Numbered from the stretch's first letter, positions 5,916 through 16,410 are shown. The stretch: DNA of 61,715 bases from Latescibacteria bacterium UBA6620 (GCA_002433075.1 DJHM01000059.1:1-61715), one strand, 5' to 3'. A program made the numbers and translations. Notes: generated by a model not told the origin, from the letters alone.

Positions 5916-8185
5916 CGGGCAGCTCGCTTTGCCCGCTCCAGGTTGCTTTCGCAGGCTTCGATCCTTCCCTCCGCGAACTTTACGAACTGCTCGTCTCCCT
6001 TCCATAGTGTCAGGAACGTCTCGAAGAGCGTTTTCGCTTCACTCCACCGTCTGAGTCCATACTGAAGTGTGCCCAAGCTGAAGTAGGCCCTCGGGAACGC
6101 TGGATCGGCCTCGATTGCCTGCTTGTAGGCTTGCTCGGCCTGCCCCGGACTTCCCATGACCTCCAGGGTCTGTCCCATACCCCAGTGAACGAGGGCTTCA
6201 CCGGGACTTAAATCTGCGGCGGTCCGGTAGTGATCGAGGGCCTCTCCGTAGCGTTTCTTCCGAGACAACAGTTCAGCCAGATTGTTGTGCGCGGGGGCGA
6301 GTTCGGGGTCTGTGTCCAACGCACGCCGATAGTAGACTTCTGACGAATCGATTTCGCCCCTGGCTTTGAGGATATTCCCCAGATTGTTGTTTGCCCCCGC
6401 GTCGCCTGCATCCTCTTCCAAAATCATCCGATACTGCGTTTCCGCCCGACGAACATTCCCGGTGGCCTTGTAAAGGGCGCCAAGGTTGTTTCGCACTGTC
6501 CTCGCGCCGGGATAAATCGACAGGGCTGTTTCATACTCTGCCAAAGCTTCGGCGTTTTTCCCTGAACGTTTGTAGATGATCCCGAGCCCGTTGTGGGCGC
6601 GCCACGAGTATGGGGACTGCTCCAAGGTCTGGCGATAGAGTACTTCTGCTTCTGCATACCTTCCTTGTTGTTCGAGGCTGCGGCCCAGAACGATCATCGC
6701 GTGCGGTCGGAACGTGCCGGCTGCCAGGGCCAGCCTCGCTTCTGTTTCGACATTGCCCCATCGCTTGTGGTGTTCCTCACTGAGAGACCGGAGGAAATGC
6801 CGGTCGAATACAATCTGGGAATCGATCGTGACGATCGAGCCAACGCCCAGCAGGATGAGAATTCCCAAGAGTGCGGACGAGATCGGGCGGTTCAGGTCAA
6901 TTCGGCTCGATTCGAGTTGGGCCACGCTGCCGCCGATGAGGAAGAGGAATACCATGGCCTGCGGTTGCTCTCGCGGAAAACTGAAGATGCCGTGCACGGC
7001 AAGTCCCACGACAGCCGCAGCCAGGAATGGCGTCAGTAGCGATCCCTCTTCGTCATCCTTTCTTCTGTAGAACTGGACGAGCAGCCACACGGGGATCGCC
7101 GCGTAAATCACGCCGGCCAGGATCCCACTCTCGGCGGCGACCCACAGATAGTCGTTGTGAGGCCGTTTGGGAGAAGAGTCGGATCGAAGCATGGTGCCGC
7201 CATCGTAGGCTGGATAGATGTGCTGCCAGCTGCCCAATCCGACACCCGTGATCAGGTGATCCCAGATCAACTGGCTGGTGTGGCCCCACATATCGAGCCT
7301 TCCACGGTCGCCCGATCCCATTGAGGCGAAGGTGGAGACAACGTCGGATTTTTTCTCATCGAATCGTTGGAGTCCCGTGTCCACGAATCGTTCACTAAAC
7401 GGTGCCAGTACGAGGACGAGAGCGACTACGCCCCCTACGATGATTCGCCTGGATGGCTCAGCCATTGCAGTAAGGAATGCGTTCCTCGCAGAGGCGGACC
7501 ACAGGATGAGGACGGTGCACGTCAGAGCGCCGATCCCGAATCCAAGCCACGCCCCCCGAGTACGCGTGTACACGAGGAACAACGTCGAAAGGCCGGCGGC
7601 AAGAGTGGTGACCAGGATTGAAAGTGTCGATCGAGCCCGAATGGCGTGACTCGCAACCAGAGGGATGGCACAGACAAGGAACATGGCCGCAAAATTCCTG
7701 AAGCCGAACGTCGCACTCGGAGGACCGTTCGATGGGAACGAAAGGGGGGAGAGGACCCAGTAATCCAATACTCCAATCGTCGATGCGAGAAGGGCGGAAG
7801 CCGTAAGACCCCACAGAGCGATCGACCAGTCCCGGGAATCCACCAGCGACGACAGGCTAAGGACGGAGGCGGACAGGAGGGCGATCAGGAACGCGGCCTC
7901 GCCCAGGGCGTGGTCGGCGCTGGGAGCGTGGAGAGCGGATGCGAGTGAAAGGCCGACGAAGACGACGAAGAGACCGGAGGTTGTGTTTCGAGGAAGACTC
8001 AATGGACAACCGGACTGAATCCGCAACAGCATATGGCAGAGGCCGGTCGTGGTCAGGACGGCCAGCACGAGTCGCTTGGGCAGCAGCGCGTATTCGTAAA
8101 TGCCGGGCAGGATAGAAAGGGGGACGAGTGCCAGGATAAGGGCAACCCAGATCGGGCTGGTGGTTCGTGTTGTAGGTTGGGTCAT
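5903..8185 (-). CDS. O-antigen-ligase-like (Wzy_C/WaaL) membrane protein with C-terminal TPRs, copy A
   Basis: 760 residues, last of seven genes in the minus-strand array. The first 450 or so residues are a multi-span membrane domain. Landmarks are GPPSATFGFRNFAAM, VYTRTRGAW, RFDEKK, GDRGRLDMW, GVGLGSW followed by YPAYDGG, KRPHNDYLW with His343, and FSFPREQ. In WaaL/PglL enzymes a histidine in the large periplasmic loop is needed to move a glycan from a lipid carrier to its acceptor; His343 is the likely equivalent. The remaining 280 residues hold about seven TPRs and end in FETFLTLWKGDEQF, a cap seen in most copies. ATG 8183-8185 overlaps the upstream stop by four bases (ATGA). Ligase, protein O-glycosyltransferase or polymerase activity cannot be separated from sequence. 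Confidence 0.85.
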   Translation of the reverse strand: MTQPTTRTTSPIWVALILALVPLSILPGIYEYALLPKRLVLAVLTTTGLCHMLLRIQSGCPLSLPRNTTSGLFVVFVGLSLASALHAPSADHALGEAAFLIALLSASVLSLSSLVDSRDWSIALWGLTASALLASTIGVLDYWVLSPLSFPSNGPPSATFGFRNFAAMFLVCAIPLVASHAIRARSTLSILVTTLAAGLSTLFLVYTRTRGAWLGFGIGALTCTVLILWSASARNAFLTAMAEPSRRIIVGGVVALVLVLAPFSERFVDTGLQRFDEKKSDVVSTFASMGSGDRGRLDMWGHTSQLIWDHLITGVGLGSWQHIYPAYDGGTMLRSDSSPKRPHNDYLWVAAESGILAGVIYAAIPVWLLVQFYRRKDDEEGSLLTPFLAAAVVGLAVHGIFSFPREQPQAMVFLFLIGGSVAQLESSRIDLNRPISSALLGILILLGVGSIVTIDSQIVFDRHFLRSLSEEHHKRWGNVETEARLALAAGTFRPHAMIVLGRSLEQQGRYAEAEVLYRQTLEQSPYSWRAHNGLGIIYKRSGKNAEALAEYETALSIYPGARTVRNNLGALYKATGNVRRAETQYRMILEEDAGDAGANNNLGNILKARGEIDSSEVYYRRALDTDPELAPAHNNLAELLSRKKRYGEALDHYRTAADLSPGEALVHWGMGQTLEVMGSPGQAEQAYKQAIEADPAFPRAYFSLGTLQYGLRRWSEAKTLFETFLTLWKGDEQFVKFAEGRIEACESNLERAKRAARQSR

Positions 8186-10194
8186 GGTTGCGTGTGCGTG
8201 AGAGATTCGAGTCGGTCTGCGGCTGCTCTGGCGTAGAGTGACCCGGGGGCCCGCTCGAGGAAGGCTCGGAAATTTCGAGTGGCCGCGTCAGGTGAACGAT
8301 TTCTGAAGTAGAGTTCGCCAAGGACGAAGTAGACGTCACTTCTTCCCGGATCGAGGCTTCTGGCCTGCTCCAGAACCCGAATCGCGGATGAGTCCCGGGC
8401 AGCAAGGGCGTACGTGTTCCCGAGTCGGAAAAGGAGATCTGCGGAATCCGCCTCGAGGTTTCTCACCTTTTCGTAAGCCGCCGTCGCTTCGATGTAGCGC
8501 TTCGCCGCCACGAAGAGGCCGCCCAGATTGTAGTATAGATCGGGAACGTCGTCTACGATCTGAATAGCAGATAGGAAGCGAGATTCTGCCTCGACGAATT
8601 GTCCAGTATTCTGAAGGGCTATGGCGTAGCCATTCAGAAGCTGGATGTCGTAGGGTCTACGCACAATCGCATCGGAATAAAAGCTGGACGCCCTGTCGAA
8701 CTGCCCGGTGGCATTGAGGGCGTAACCGTGCAAGTGGAGCACTTCCGGATGAAATCGTCCCTTCTGTAGTGCGGAGTTCGTGTGCTCTGCGACCTCTTCC
8801 CACTTTCCTCTGCGTTCCGATTCTGTCGCATCCTTCACGCCTTTCTCGAACCGCGCAATCTGAACGGTCATGGCCACCAGTCCGACGACAACTGCGAGAG
8901 GACCCAGGGTCCACGCTCGTTTTTCGACCATCGAGGGTCCCGCTCCCAGAACCAGGATTGTGGAGACGCTCACCCACAGGAAGAAGAGAGGGGTGACGCG
9001 CTCCATGGGAAAACTGAAGCAGGCGTGACCGAGGATGGCAGTGAGGCTCCATATCGCTGCGAGGGAGAGCCAGGGCGTGGAGTGTCGGCGCTTCCGAAGA
9101 GCCGACCACGCAGAGCGGTAGATCAGCGCGAGTGTGGTCAACCAGAGAAGAAGCCCAACGACACCAAGTTCGGACAGAATCAACAGGAAGAGGTTGTGAG
9201 GGCGCTCTGGGGCGTTTCTGAAGGTAACCGTGTCGCCCCCATCGTAGAGGGGGTAGTGCACGTCCCAGTTTCCGGCCCCAACACCGGCTAACGGCTGTTG
9301 TTCGATCATCTTCAACGTGTTCGCCCATACGGTCAGACGTCCCCGGTCGCCTCCCGCGTCGAACGACGCGAGGGCACGGGTGAGGGTGTCCTTCTTTTCG
9401 TCGATGCTTTGTGGCCCCCTCTTGATCAGGCCAGATGGCAACGAAGCGCAGGCGACAGCTACGATGAACGCCACGGCCAGGTATCGTAGGCGGCTCTTCA
9501 GGGACGGGAGGAGATCGCGCCGAAACAGGAGGATTAGAAGGACGACGACGACGAATCCTCCCAGGCCACCGACCCACGCACCTCTGGTACGTGTGAGGAT
9601 GAGGAAGCCGACGAGGATGCCGACACCCAATCCGGCAATTCGTCCCGTCTGCCTGGGGGTGTCGATGACGAGGTAGCAAGCGAACGGAAGAGACTGAACG
9701 GCCACCATCGCGGCGATGTTTCTGAATCCAAGGGTGGAGCTTGGAAGACCGGCCGACGGGAAATCGAACGGGCTATGTCCCACGTACTGGAGGATGCCCA
9801 ATAGAGCAACCCCGGTCCCCGACAGCGCAACGGCACGAGCCGTCGACCGGAGATCATCGGGGGTGTGGGTGGTCACTACAAGGAGGACCAGGCACAGGCC
9901 CGTGAGGAGAAGGGACACGCTCAGAAGCGCGGCCACGGAGTCCAGGGCCCAGGCCGTTGATGCGGTCGCCCAGGCGATGAACAGAAGCAACGCGAGGACA
10001 GCGGGTCCAGGTCGGGCGGAACGTACTCTGTTGAACGAGACGATCGCGAGACCGGCTAGGATGCCCAGTTGGAGAAGCATCAGTTTCGGTGAAAGCGTGT
10101 AATCCCGGAAGGTGGTGGAATACACGAAGGGGACGCCGAGGACGAGGACGACAAGGATGCGTCGGTACCACGAATGGTGGGCGATGTCACTCAT
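8182..10194 (-). CDS. O-antigen-ligase-like/TPR protein, copy B
   Basis: 670 residues, sixth in transcription order. The membrane domain has LPSSTLGFRNIAAM, LTRTRGAW, IDEKK, GDRGRLTVW, GVGAGNW with YPLYDGG, and FSFPMERV. Its periplasmic-loop motif reads RPHNLF, with His333 kept but the usual Asp replaced by Leu, the only copy with this change. It also has GAGNW where others have GLGNW. About 230 C-terminal residues hold roughly five TPRs, with the cap degenerate (FRAFLERAPGS). It is joined to its neighbours by ATGA overlaps at both ends. The loop substitution suggests altered substrate or reduced activity. Confidence 0.85.
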   Translation of the reverse strand: MSDIAHHSWYRRILVVLVLGVPFVYSTTFRDYTLSPKLMLLQLGILAGLAIVSFNRVRSARPGPAVLALLLFIAWATASTAWALDSVAALLSVSLLLTGLCLVLLVVTTHTPDDLRSTARAVALSGTGVALLGILQYVGHSPFDFPSAGLPSSTLGFRNIAAMVAVQSLPFACYLVIDTPRQTGRIAGLGVGILVGFLILTRTRGAWVGGLGGFVVVVLLILLFRRDLLPSLKSRLRYLAVAFIVAVACASLPSGLIKRGPQSIDEKKDTLTRALASFDAGGDRGRLTVWANTLKMIEQQPLAGVGAGNWDVHYPLYDGGDTVTFRNAPERPHNLFLLILSELGVVGLLLWLTTLALIYRSAWSALRKRRHSTPWLSLAAIWSLTAILGHACFSFPMERVTPLFFLWVSVSTILVLGAGPSMVEKRAWTLGPLAVVVGLVAMTVQIARFEKGVKDATESERRGKWEEVAEHTNSALQKGRFHPEVLHLHGYALNATGQFDRASSFYSDAIVRRPYDIQLLNGYAIALQNTGQFVEAESRFLSAIQIVDDVPDLYYNLGGLFVAAKRYIEATAAYEKVRNLEADSADLLFRLGNTYALAARDSSAIRVLEQARSLDPGRSDVYFVLGELYFRNRSPDAATRNFRAFLERAPGSLYARAAADRLESLTHTQP

Positions 10195-12308
10195 CTTTCG
10201 ATCGTCATTGCGTCGAGTTTCTGACGAATCTGGGCCGTGAAGGCAGGATCTCCGTCCCAGTGTTGAATAAATCTGCGATACGCGTCGATGGCGCCGGGGC
10301 GATCTCCCGCAGTCACGAGCACATCACCCAGATTCCGGTAAGCACGCGCGTACGCAGGGTCGAGGGAAACGGCCCGCTCATAAGCCGTCCTGGCACGCTC
10401 GAGGTCGCCTGCACCCCTGGCAGCGACCCCGGCGTTGTTATGATATCGTGGATTCTCCGGTGTCAGCGCAATGGCCCTCTCGAACGCGGCGAGCGCGGAA
10501 TCAGAGCGCCCGAGGGCGAGATCGGACTCGCCACGGCGATTATGGAGAGATGCATTTCCCGAGTTGTAAGCAAGGGCTTGCGTGAAATAGTTCCGAGCCA
10601 CAGACCACGCCCGGGCGTTACGCGCTGAATCTCCAAGGGCGGCAGCGACGCGGGCGATTCCGGATTTTGCAGCGACGGAGTTCGGGTAGTTGGACAGTTC
10701 GTTGCGGTAGGACTGAAGCGCGCCTACTGGGTCGCCATGTCGCTCGCGCACTTGGCCCAGGGGCTGATGGCCTTCGTTGGGATGGTAGTCGAGCGAGCGG
10801 GTGAATGATGCGATCGATTCGTCGTACCGGCCCAGTCGTTCGTTCCCCAGACCGTTCAACTGCAAGGCGCGAAAATTCAGAATTCCAGCTTCAATAGCCG
10901 CATTCGTGTCGCCGACGACCGAATGCCAGTCCTCGCGGTTCCACGCGTTGACTGCCCGTGCAAAATGTTTGTCGAAGGCAATGTTTCTCGAGGAGACACC
11001 GATGCCGAACAGGAGGAGGAGCACGCATCCGGAAAGCGTCCACCGTCCCGAACGCCACTTCTCCAAAAGAGGCTCTCTGGAGACGACCAGGCCCAATACG
11101 ACCCAGAAAAGCATAGTCGAAGCCACACGCTCTCGAGGAAAACTGAAGAAACTGTGGCCGAGGTAGGCGACGGCCCCCGTCAGCATCCCGAGTCCTCTGA
11201 TGTCGTTCGTTCTCCAAAGGTGGGTACCAATAAGCCCTAAAATCCAGGCGTAGAGAGCCAGTCCGACCACGCCTGTTTCGGAGAGGATCCAGAGGAAGTC
11301 GTTATGGGGACGCTGAGGGGCTGAGTATCTGGTGATCCACTCGCCCCGATCATAGGGCGGGTAGTGGAACATCCATCCTCCCAGTCCAACACCGGAAAGC
11401 GGATGGTCGACGATCATATCCAGAGTTCGGCGCCAAACGATCAGTCGCCCGCGCGCGCCAGCTGGCGCGAAGACCTGTGAGGCTGTCGTCGAAAGATCCG
11501 TCTTGCGCTCGTCGAACCCGTAATTGTCCCTTTGCTCCATCCTGTGCTGGACTGGGCCTGCCACAAAGAGGACGATCACGATGGTCAGTGCGGAAACGAA
11601 CCTGGGCTTCGAGCTCAAGATGGAGGATCGAAGCTCCTTGCGAAGCCCGACCAGGATGCTGGCAGGCACAAGGGCGGCCGCCAGTCCGACCCAGGCTCCA
11701 CGCGTTCGTGTGTAAAGGAGCAGCAACATCATCAGGCTGGCGGAGATCGCCATCAGAGCCGACCGATGGGGTGTGCGTTCCACTGCGGCGAAGCAGAGCA
11801 CGACGGGGATAGAGATGATCAGATAGGTGGCCACATAGTTCCTGTAGCCGAAGGTGGAAGAAGGGTGACCCGCGGAGGGGACGACGAAAGGGTCGTATCC
11901 CAGGTACTGCCCGATGCCGATCGCGGCGACGATCAAACCGCTCAGCGACCATACCCAGACGAGCTTCCTTAGGGTTTCCTCCCCTGCCAGTCGAGAAGTG
12001 TACAGATAAACCGCGGCCATGGTGACGGTGGAGACCAGTTGAATCGTCGCCTCGACCGGATTGACGGCCCAGAGCGTCGAGGCGGTGCACCAGCCGACGA
12101 AGGCCAGGATGGGCAGGTCGAACGACCCTCTGAAGCGGAGCTTGTTTCGTAGAAGAATCAGTCCTGCCAGGCCCAGGATGACGCAGACTTGCAGGGCGAG
12201 TAATCTTGGCCATCGGGTGAAGTCATACACTTCCCGGGCAAACAGGAGCGGGACGAGAAATAGAGCCCCCATCGCTGGCAACGCGAGTACTCGGTCGCGG
12301 TCTATCAC
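10191..12308 (-). CDS. O-antigen-ligase-like/TPR protein, copy C
   Basis: 705 residues, starting at GTG 12306-12308, whose GTGA overlaps the stop of copy D. Membrane-domain landmarks: HPSSTFGYRNYVATYL, LYTRTRGAW, FDERK, GARGRLIVW, GVGLGGW with YPPYDRG, QRPHNDFLW with His335, and FFSFPRERV. The C-terminal 260 residues hold about six TPRs, with a less regular stretch after the third, and end in the cap YRRFIQHWDGDPAF. All motif positions expected of an active family member are intact. Confidence 0.85.
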   Translation of the reverse strand: MIDRDRVLALPAMGALFLVPLLFAREVYDFTRWPRLLALQVCVILGLAGLILLRNKLRFRGSFDLPILAFVGWCTASTLWAVNPVEATIQLVSTVTMAAVYLYTSRLAGEETLRKLVWVWSLSGLIVAAIGIGQYLGYDPFVVPSAGHPSSTFGYRNYVATYLIISIPVVLCFAAVERTPHRSALMAISASLMMLLLLYTRTRGAWVGLAAALVPASILVGLRKELRSSILSSKPRFVSALTIVIVLFVAGPVQHRMEQRDNYGFDERKTDLSTTASQVFAPAGARGRLIVWRRTLDMIVDHPLSGVGLGGWMFHYPPYDRGEWITRYSAPQRPHNDFLWILSETGVVGLALYAWILGLIGTHLWRTNDIRGLGMLTGAVAYLGHSFFSFPRERVASTMLFWVVLGLVVSREPLLEKWRSGRWTLSGCVLLLLFGIGVSSRNIAFDKHFARAVNAWNREDWHSVVGDTNAAIEAGILNFRALQLNGLGNERLGRYDESIASFTRSLDYHPNEGHQPLGQVRERHGDPVGALQSYRNELSNYPNSVAAKSGIARVAAALGDSARNARAWSVARNYFTQALAYNSGNASLHNRRGESDLALGRSDSALAAFERAIALTPENPRYHNNAGVAARGAGDLERARTAYERAVSLDPAYARAYRNLGDVLVTAGDRPGAIDAYRRFIQHWDGDPAFTAQIRQKLDAMTIER

Positions 12309-14377
12309 CGCTCAGCCTGTAGACGTGATAGAGCGGCTATTCGGTCGCGAGCGTGCCGGGCCGCATCGTCATCGATCGGCCACCGTCGAAGGAAGGTTCG
12401 ATAGGCGTTCAGGGCCTGCTGCAGATGACGTGGGTTGTCGGCTGCACCCAGGCTGTGGGCTTCGCCTAGGTCGTAGTAAAACGAGACCTCGCCCGGAGCC
12501 AGGGAGATGGCCTTTTGTATGGCATCGACTGCTTCAGCAGCCGCATTCGTCCCGATCAGGGCGAGGCCTAGATTGCTCCAGCCATCCACATAATCGGGCT
12601 TGCGGCTGATGGCCTGCCGGTAGAGACCGATGGCCTCATTCAGGTGACCGCGTTGCTGGGCAATGCCTCCCAGATTGTTGAGCATTTGATAGTGGTAGGG
12701 CGCGAGCGACAGGGCGCGGCGATAGGCCTTTTCGGCGCCATCCAGGTCCCCGGAAAGGGCGAGGTTTGTTCCCAGGTCGCCCAGCAGCTCGGGGCTGTGA
12801 GGATGATATTTCAGACCTTCTTTTCCCGCATCGATCGCTCTGATGTACTGGCCGGTCGCCTGATATCCTTTGGCCTGTAGCAGGTGAGCACGGGGATCGA
12901 AGGGTCCGATTTCGAGGGCTTCCGTGGACCGCAGCAGGGTCCCGCGCAGATCGTTGCCGGCTTGGAACGACAAAGCGTCCATCAATCGTCGGTCGAATCG
13001 CAAATGCATGATCGTGAGAAAAAGGCATCCCGCCGCAAGACCCGTCGACAGAACCCAGAAAGGTTTCGGGAGAGAGACGACAGATGTCTCGTCTCGACTC
13101 AGGACGACCAGAAGGGCCAGGTTCATCCAGAAAAGCATGGATGTTTCGGCGAGCTCCTTCGGAAAACTGAATACCGCGTGGCCGAGCATCGATACGATAC
13201 TTGCCCCGATTGCCAGGCCCCAGAGACGAGTCTCGGGATCGCGAATCCTGCGTAGACAAAGAAGAAGGGCAGCTATGATCAGCCAGCTGTAGAGAGCGAG
13301 TCCGATGAGGCCTGTTTCAGACGCGATCCACAGGTAGTCGTTGTGAGGGCGCTCCGGTGCGGATCCCACCCGCAGCATATCGCCGCCGTCGTATGGCGGG
13401 TAGGCGAACTGCCAGTTCCCGGGGCCGATGCCGAAAGCGGGGTGATCGCTAATCATTTCCACGGTGTGGCTCCACATTGCCCGCCTGCCTCGGTCCGCGC
13501 CCGGACGGTTCGCGGAACTCAGCGCGTTGACGAGACTTGCCTTGCCTTCGTCCAGGTGACGAGAGCGAGTCGTCGAGAGACGGGGGTTCCAGGGTGCCAG
13601 AAGCAGGAAACCAATGAGGCCGGCTGCGATCCATTTCTTGCCCGAACGACTCAGGACGGCCCCGACCGAAGGGTGATAGACAAGCGCGAACCCGGCAGTG
13701 ACAAAGGTGGCTGCGAACAGGGCAGCCCAGGCGCCCCTCGTGCGGGTATAAACCAGGAAGATCGACATCAGGGTAGCGGCGATGACCCCGATTCCGAATG
13801 CGCGTCCGGACCGAGCCGTGAGCAGGACACCCACGGACAGGGGAATGGCCATGACCAGATAGGCAGCCGCCATGTTACGATAGCCGAACGTCGCACTTGG
13901 GCGACCGTTCGACTGGAATAGATCCAACCCCCAGAACTCACCCAACCCGATCAGGCTCACCCCGGCCCCGACCCAACACACTGCCTCGATCAGTCGAGAA
14001 AGATCTTCGCGCCGGAGTGTGACGATTGTAGCTGCGAAGAGCATCGCGTAGGTGAGAAGATGGCCGATCGCGCCCAGGGCGGCGATCCGGTTCCCCGCCC
14101 ACAACAGAGCGACTGCGGTCCACAGTACATACGTGAGAATGGGCAAGTTCAGGACGGTACGTGGGAGCCCGCGGAATCGACCGTTGGTGGCATGGGTTGC
14201 GATCAGGATCAGGAGGGCGAAGAGGATGGCTTGAACGACGAGTCGCTTCGGGAGGAGCGTGAACTGCAGCAGGTCTCCCTTCAGCACCAGCGGGACGAGA
14301 ATCATCATTGCGATGAGGAGTTGTAGAGCCCGTGCGGGGGAAAGCGATTCCCCGGTTTGTCGATTTCGATGGGGCAT
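12305..14377 (-). CDS. O-antigen-ligase-like/TPR protein, copy D
   Basis: 690 residues. Membrane-domain landmarks: RPSATFGYRNMAAAYL, VYTRTRGAW, LDEGK, ADRGRRAMW, GIGPGNW with YPPYDGG, ERPHNDYLW with His345, and FSFPKEL. GIGPGNW and FPKEL depart slightly from the common GVGLGNW and FPRE. The C-terminal 250 residues contain about six TPRs, closing with YRTFLRRWPIDDDA, a variant of the cap. Its ATG overlaps the stop of copy E by one base (TGATG). Confidence 0.85.
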   Translation of the reverse strand: MPHRNRQTGESLSPARALQLLIAMMILVPLVLKGDLLQFTLLPKRLVVQAILFALLILIATHATNGRFRGLPRTVLNLPILTYVLWTAVALLWAGNRIAALGAIGHLLTYAMLFAATIVTLRREDLSRLIEAVCWVGAGVSLIGLGEFWGLDLFQSNGRPSATFGYRNMAAAYLVMAIPLSVGVLLTARSGRAFGIGVIAATLMSIFLVYTRTRGAWAALFAATFVTAGFALVYHPSVGAVLSRSGKKWIAAGLIGFLLLAPWNPRLSTTRSRHLDEGKASLVNALSSANRPGADRGRRAMWSHTVEMISDHPAFGIGPGNWQFAYPPYDGGDMLRVGSAPERPHNDYLWIASETGLIGLALYSWLIIAALLLCLRRIRDPETRLWGLAIGASIVSMLGHAVFSFPKELAETSMLFWMNLALLVVLSRDETSVVSLPKPFWVLSTGLAAGCLFLTIMHLRFDRRLMDALSFQAGNDLRGTLLRSTEALEIGPFDPRAHLLQAKGYQATGQYIRAIDAGKEGLKYHPHSPELLGDLGTNLALSGDLDGAEKAYRRALSLAPYHYQMLNNLGGIAQQRGHLNEAIGLYRQAISRKPDYVDGWSNLGLALIGTNAAAEAVDAIQKAISLAPGEVSFYYDLGEAHSLGAADNPRHLQQALNAYRTFLRRWPIDDDAARHARDRIAALSRLQAER

Positions 14378-16410
14378 CAGTCGATCCGCTCTCGAAGAGT
14401 TCGGAGATGGGACCTAATCTCGGCCACGTAGGATGGATCTCCCGTCCACACCCGCGCGACTGCCTCATGGGCTTCGATGGCTTCGGGGATGCGTCCTGCC
14501 TGTTCGAGTGCGATCGCGAGATTGTTCAGCGCTTCCACGAAATCGGGTTTGAGCGAGACGGCACGTCGGAGATGGGGAACGGCTCCATTTGGATTCTGTC
14601 GATAGAGCTTGATCGCCCCCAGAGCTGCGTGGGCTTGGTGCTCCGCACGGGGGTCATTAAGGAGCGATGCGAAAATTACCTGAGCGGTGTCGAGACGTCC
14701 GGCCTGGATCAGGGCGTTCCCTCGGTTGATTTGGATGGAAGCGTCGGAAGGACGCAATCGATGGGCAGATTCGAAATGGCTGAGTGCCCGTTCGATCTGG
14801 TTTTTCCTGACCAGAACGCCGGCCAGATTGTGATGAGTGTTCGCATAGTTGGGATGATACTCGAGCGCTCTCAGATATCGGGTCTCTGCCACATCCCATC
14901 GGCTCTGCTCCTGACTGGCTTTAGCGTGAACGAATGCGGCGCGGTGGTCGATGACACCGTAGGCGAGTGCGCGATCGACGTGAACCTGTGCCGAAAGCCA
15001 GTCCCCGACGAGGGCGGCGCCCAGACCCTGACGGAAGGGCCCGTCGAACTGGAAGTGTCGCCACCCAACGAGCAGGGTCGCGAGACAAAGCCCGGCACTG
15101 AGCAAACCTGCAGAAGAAGGAAGTCGAATCATGGAGGAGGTTCGTTGGGCGATGGCAAGACCCGACAGGGCCGTCCAGAAGAGCAGCACGGTTGCGGGCT
15201 GTTCCCTGGGGAAGCTGAACAGTCCGTGGCCAAGGAATGCGACGAGACTTCCCACGCAGGCGATGCCAATGAGTGAGCGAAGCCCCTCTTCTTCCGCAAC
15301 CAGCGCAAGGGTCATTCTGGCTGCGCAGAACAGAAGCCAACCGTAGACCAGAAGCCCCAGCCCCCCCAGCTCCGAGGCGATCCACAGCAGATCGTTGTGT
15401 GGGCGTGAAGGCTCCGAGCTTGAGGTGATGCGCGTCCCACGATCGTAGGGGGGGTAGGCGTACTCCCAGTTGTCGAGACCGACTCCGAGGAGGGGGTGGT
15501 CCAGGGCGAGATCCACGGTGTTAGCCCAGAAGGACAACCGACCCCGGCCGGCGCCAGGCTCGAAGGTTGATTGTAGGGCGGTCAGTGCGCTCGTCTTCTG
15601 CTCGTCGAAGCGCTGGAGTGCGGCTTGCGAGGTGTTCTCCTGGAGTGTGGACAGCAGCCCGGATAAGACAAGCGCCAGGATGATTGCCCAGCGGTGGAAT
15701 GGCTGGAGTCCGCGGCCAGTTTCCCTGAGGTGGCTGCGCGCGGACCTCGACTTTGCGATCAGACCGACCACGACTGCGACGGCGAGGATCGCACCGACCC
15801 AGGCGCCCCGTGTGCGAGTGTAGATCAACAGGATGCTCATCAGGAGGGATCCCCCAAGCGACATCCAGCGGGCCCACCGCGCTCGTGGTCCGATGATGCC
15901 GACGAGACTCAGGGGGAGCGCGACTGCAAGATAGGAGGCCGTCAGATTCCTGAAACCAAACGTAGCACTGGGCAGCCCAGCCGAGGGGAGCGACGTGAAG
16001 GCCACGTCGAAGTATTGGGCGATGCCGATGATGCTCACGATGCCGCCTCCGACGGCCACAGCCACGCACATCGACACGAATCCTTTTGGATCTATGGTGG
16101 AAGCGGAAATGACGAGGAGGACCAGTCCTGCGACGGCGGGCGCCAACTCGACGACACTCGACAGCGGATTAATCGCCCATAGGGACGAAGCGGCGGACAG
16201 ACCGAGAAACAGGAGGGCGGGCTTCAGGACGTCGACCGCCGGCCAGACTGGATGACGCATCCAGAGGAAGGCGGAGGCGGTGGCCAACAGGTAGAGACCG
16301 AGTCGCTTAACGACGAGATCGCCCCCCCCTTCCGGCTCAAACAGGAGGGGGAGGACCACGAGGCCTGCGACCAGCAGGCGGGTCTGTGTCAGGCGCGTCG
16401 TTTCAGTCAC
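14377..16410 (-). CDS. O-antigen-ligase-like/TPR protein, copy E
   Basis: 677 residues, starting at GTG 16408-16410 within the end of copy F (8-base overlap). Membrane-domain landmarks: LPSATFGFRNLTASYL, IYTRTRGAW, RFDEQK, GRGRLSFW, GVGLDNW with YPPYDRG, SRPHNDLLW with His338, and FSFPREQ. The glycine usually before NW is Asp here (GVGLDNW). The C-terminal 240 residues hold about six TPRs and end in a cap variant with VWTGDPSY. Confidence 0.85.
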   Translation of the reverse strand: MTETTRLTQTRLLVAGLVVLPLLFEPEGGGDLVVKRLGLYLLATASAFLWMRHPVWPAVDVLKPALLFLGLSAASSLWAINPLSSVVELAPAVAGLVLLVISASTIDPKGFVSMCVAVAVGGGIVSIIGIAQYFDVAFTSLPSAGLPSATFGFRNLTASYLAVALPLSLVGIIGPRARWARWMSLGGSLLMSILLIYTRTRGAWVGAILAVAVVVGLIAKSRSARSHLRETGRGLQPFHRWAIILALVLSGLLSTLQENTSQAALQRFDEQKTSALTALQSTFEPGAGRGRLSFWANTVDLALDHPLLGVGLDNWEYAYPPYDRGTRITSSSEPSRPHNDLLWIASELGGLGLLVYGWLLFCAARMTLALVAEEEGLRSLIGIACVGSLVAFLGHGLFSFPREQPATVLLFWTALSGLAIAQRTSSMIRLPSSAGLLSAGLCLATLLVGWRHFQFDGPFRQGLGAALVGDWLSAQVHVDRALAYGVIDHRAAFVHAKASQEQSRWDVAETRYLRALEYHPNYANTHHNLAGVLVRKNQIERALSHFESAHRLRPSDASIQINRGNALIQAGRLDTAQVIFASLLNDPRAEHQAHAALGAIKLYRQNPNGAVPHLRRAVSLKPDFVEALNNLAIALEQAGRIPEAIEAHEAVARVWTGDPSYVAEIRSHLRTLRERID

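Noticed and set aside
8657..9679. 340-codon frame within ligase copy B on the same strand
   Set aside because: Alternate frame of a well-supported gene, with Arg/Pro-rich composition typical of high-GC shadows.
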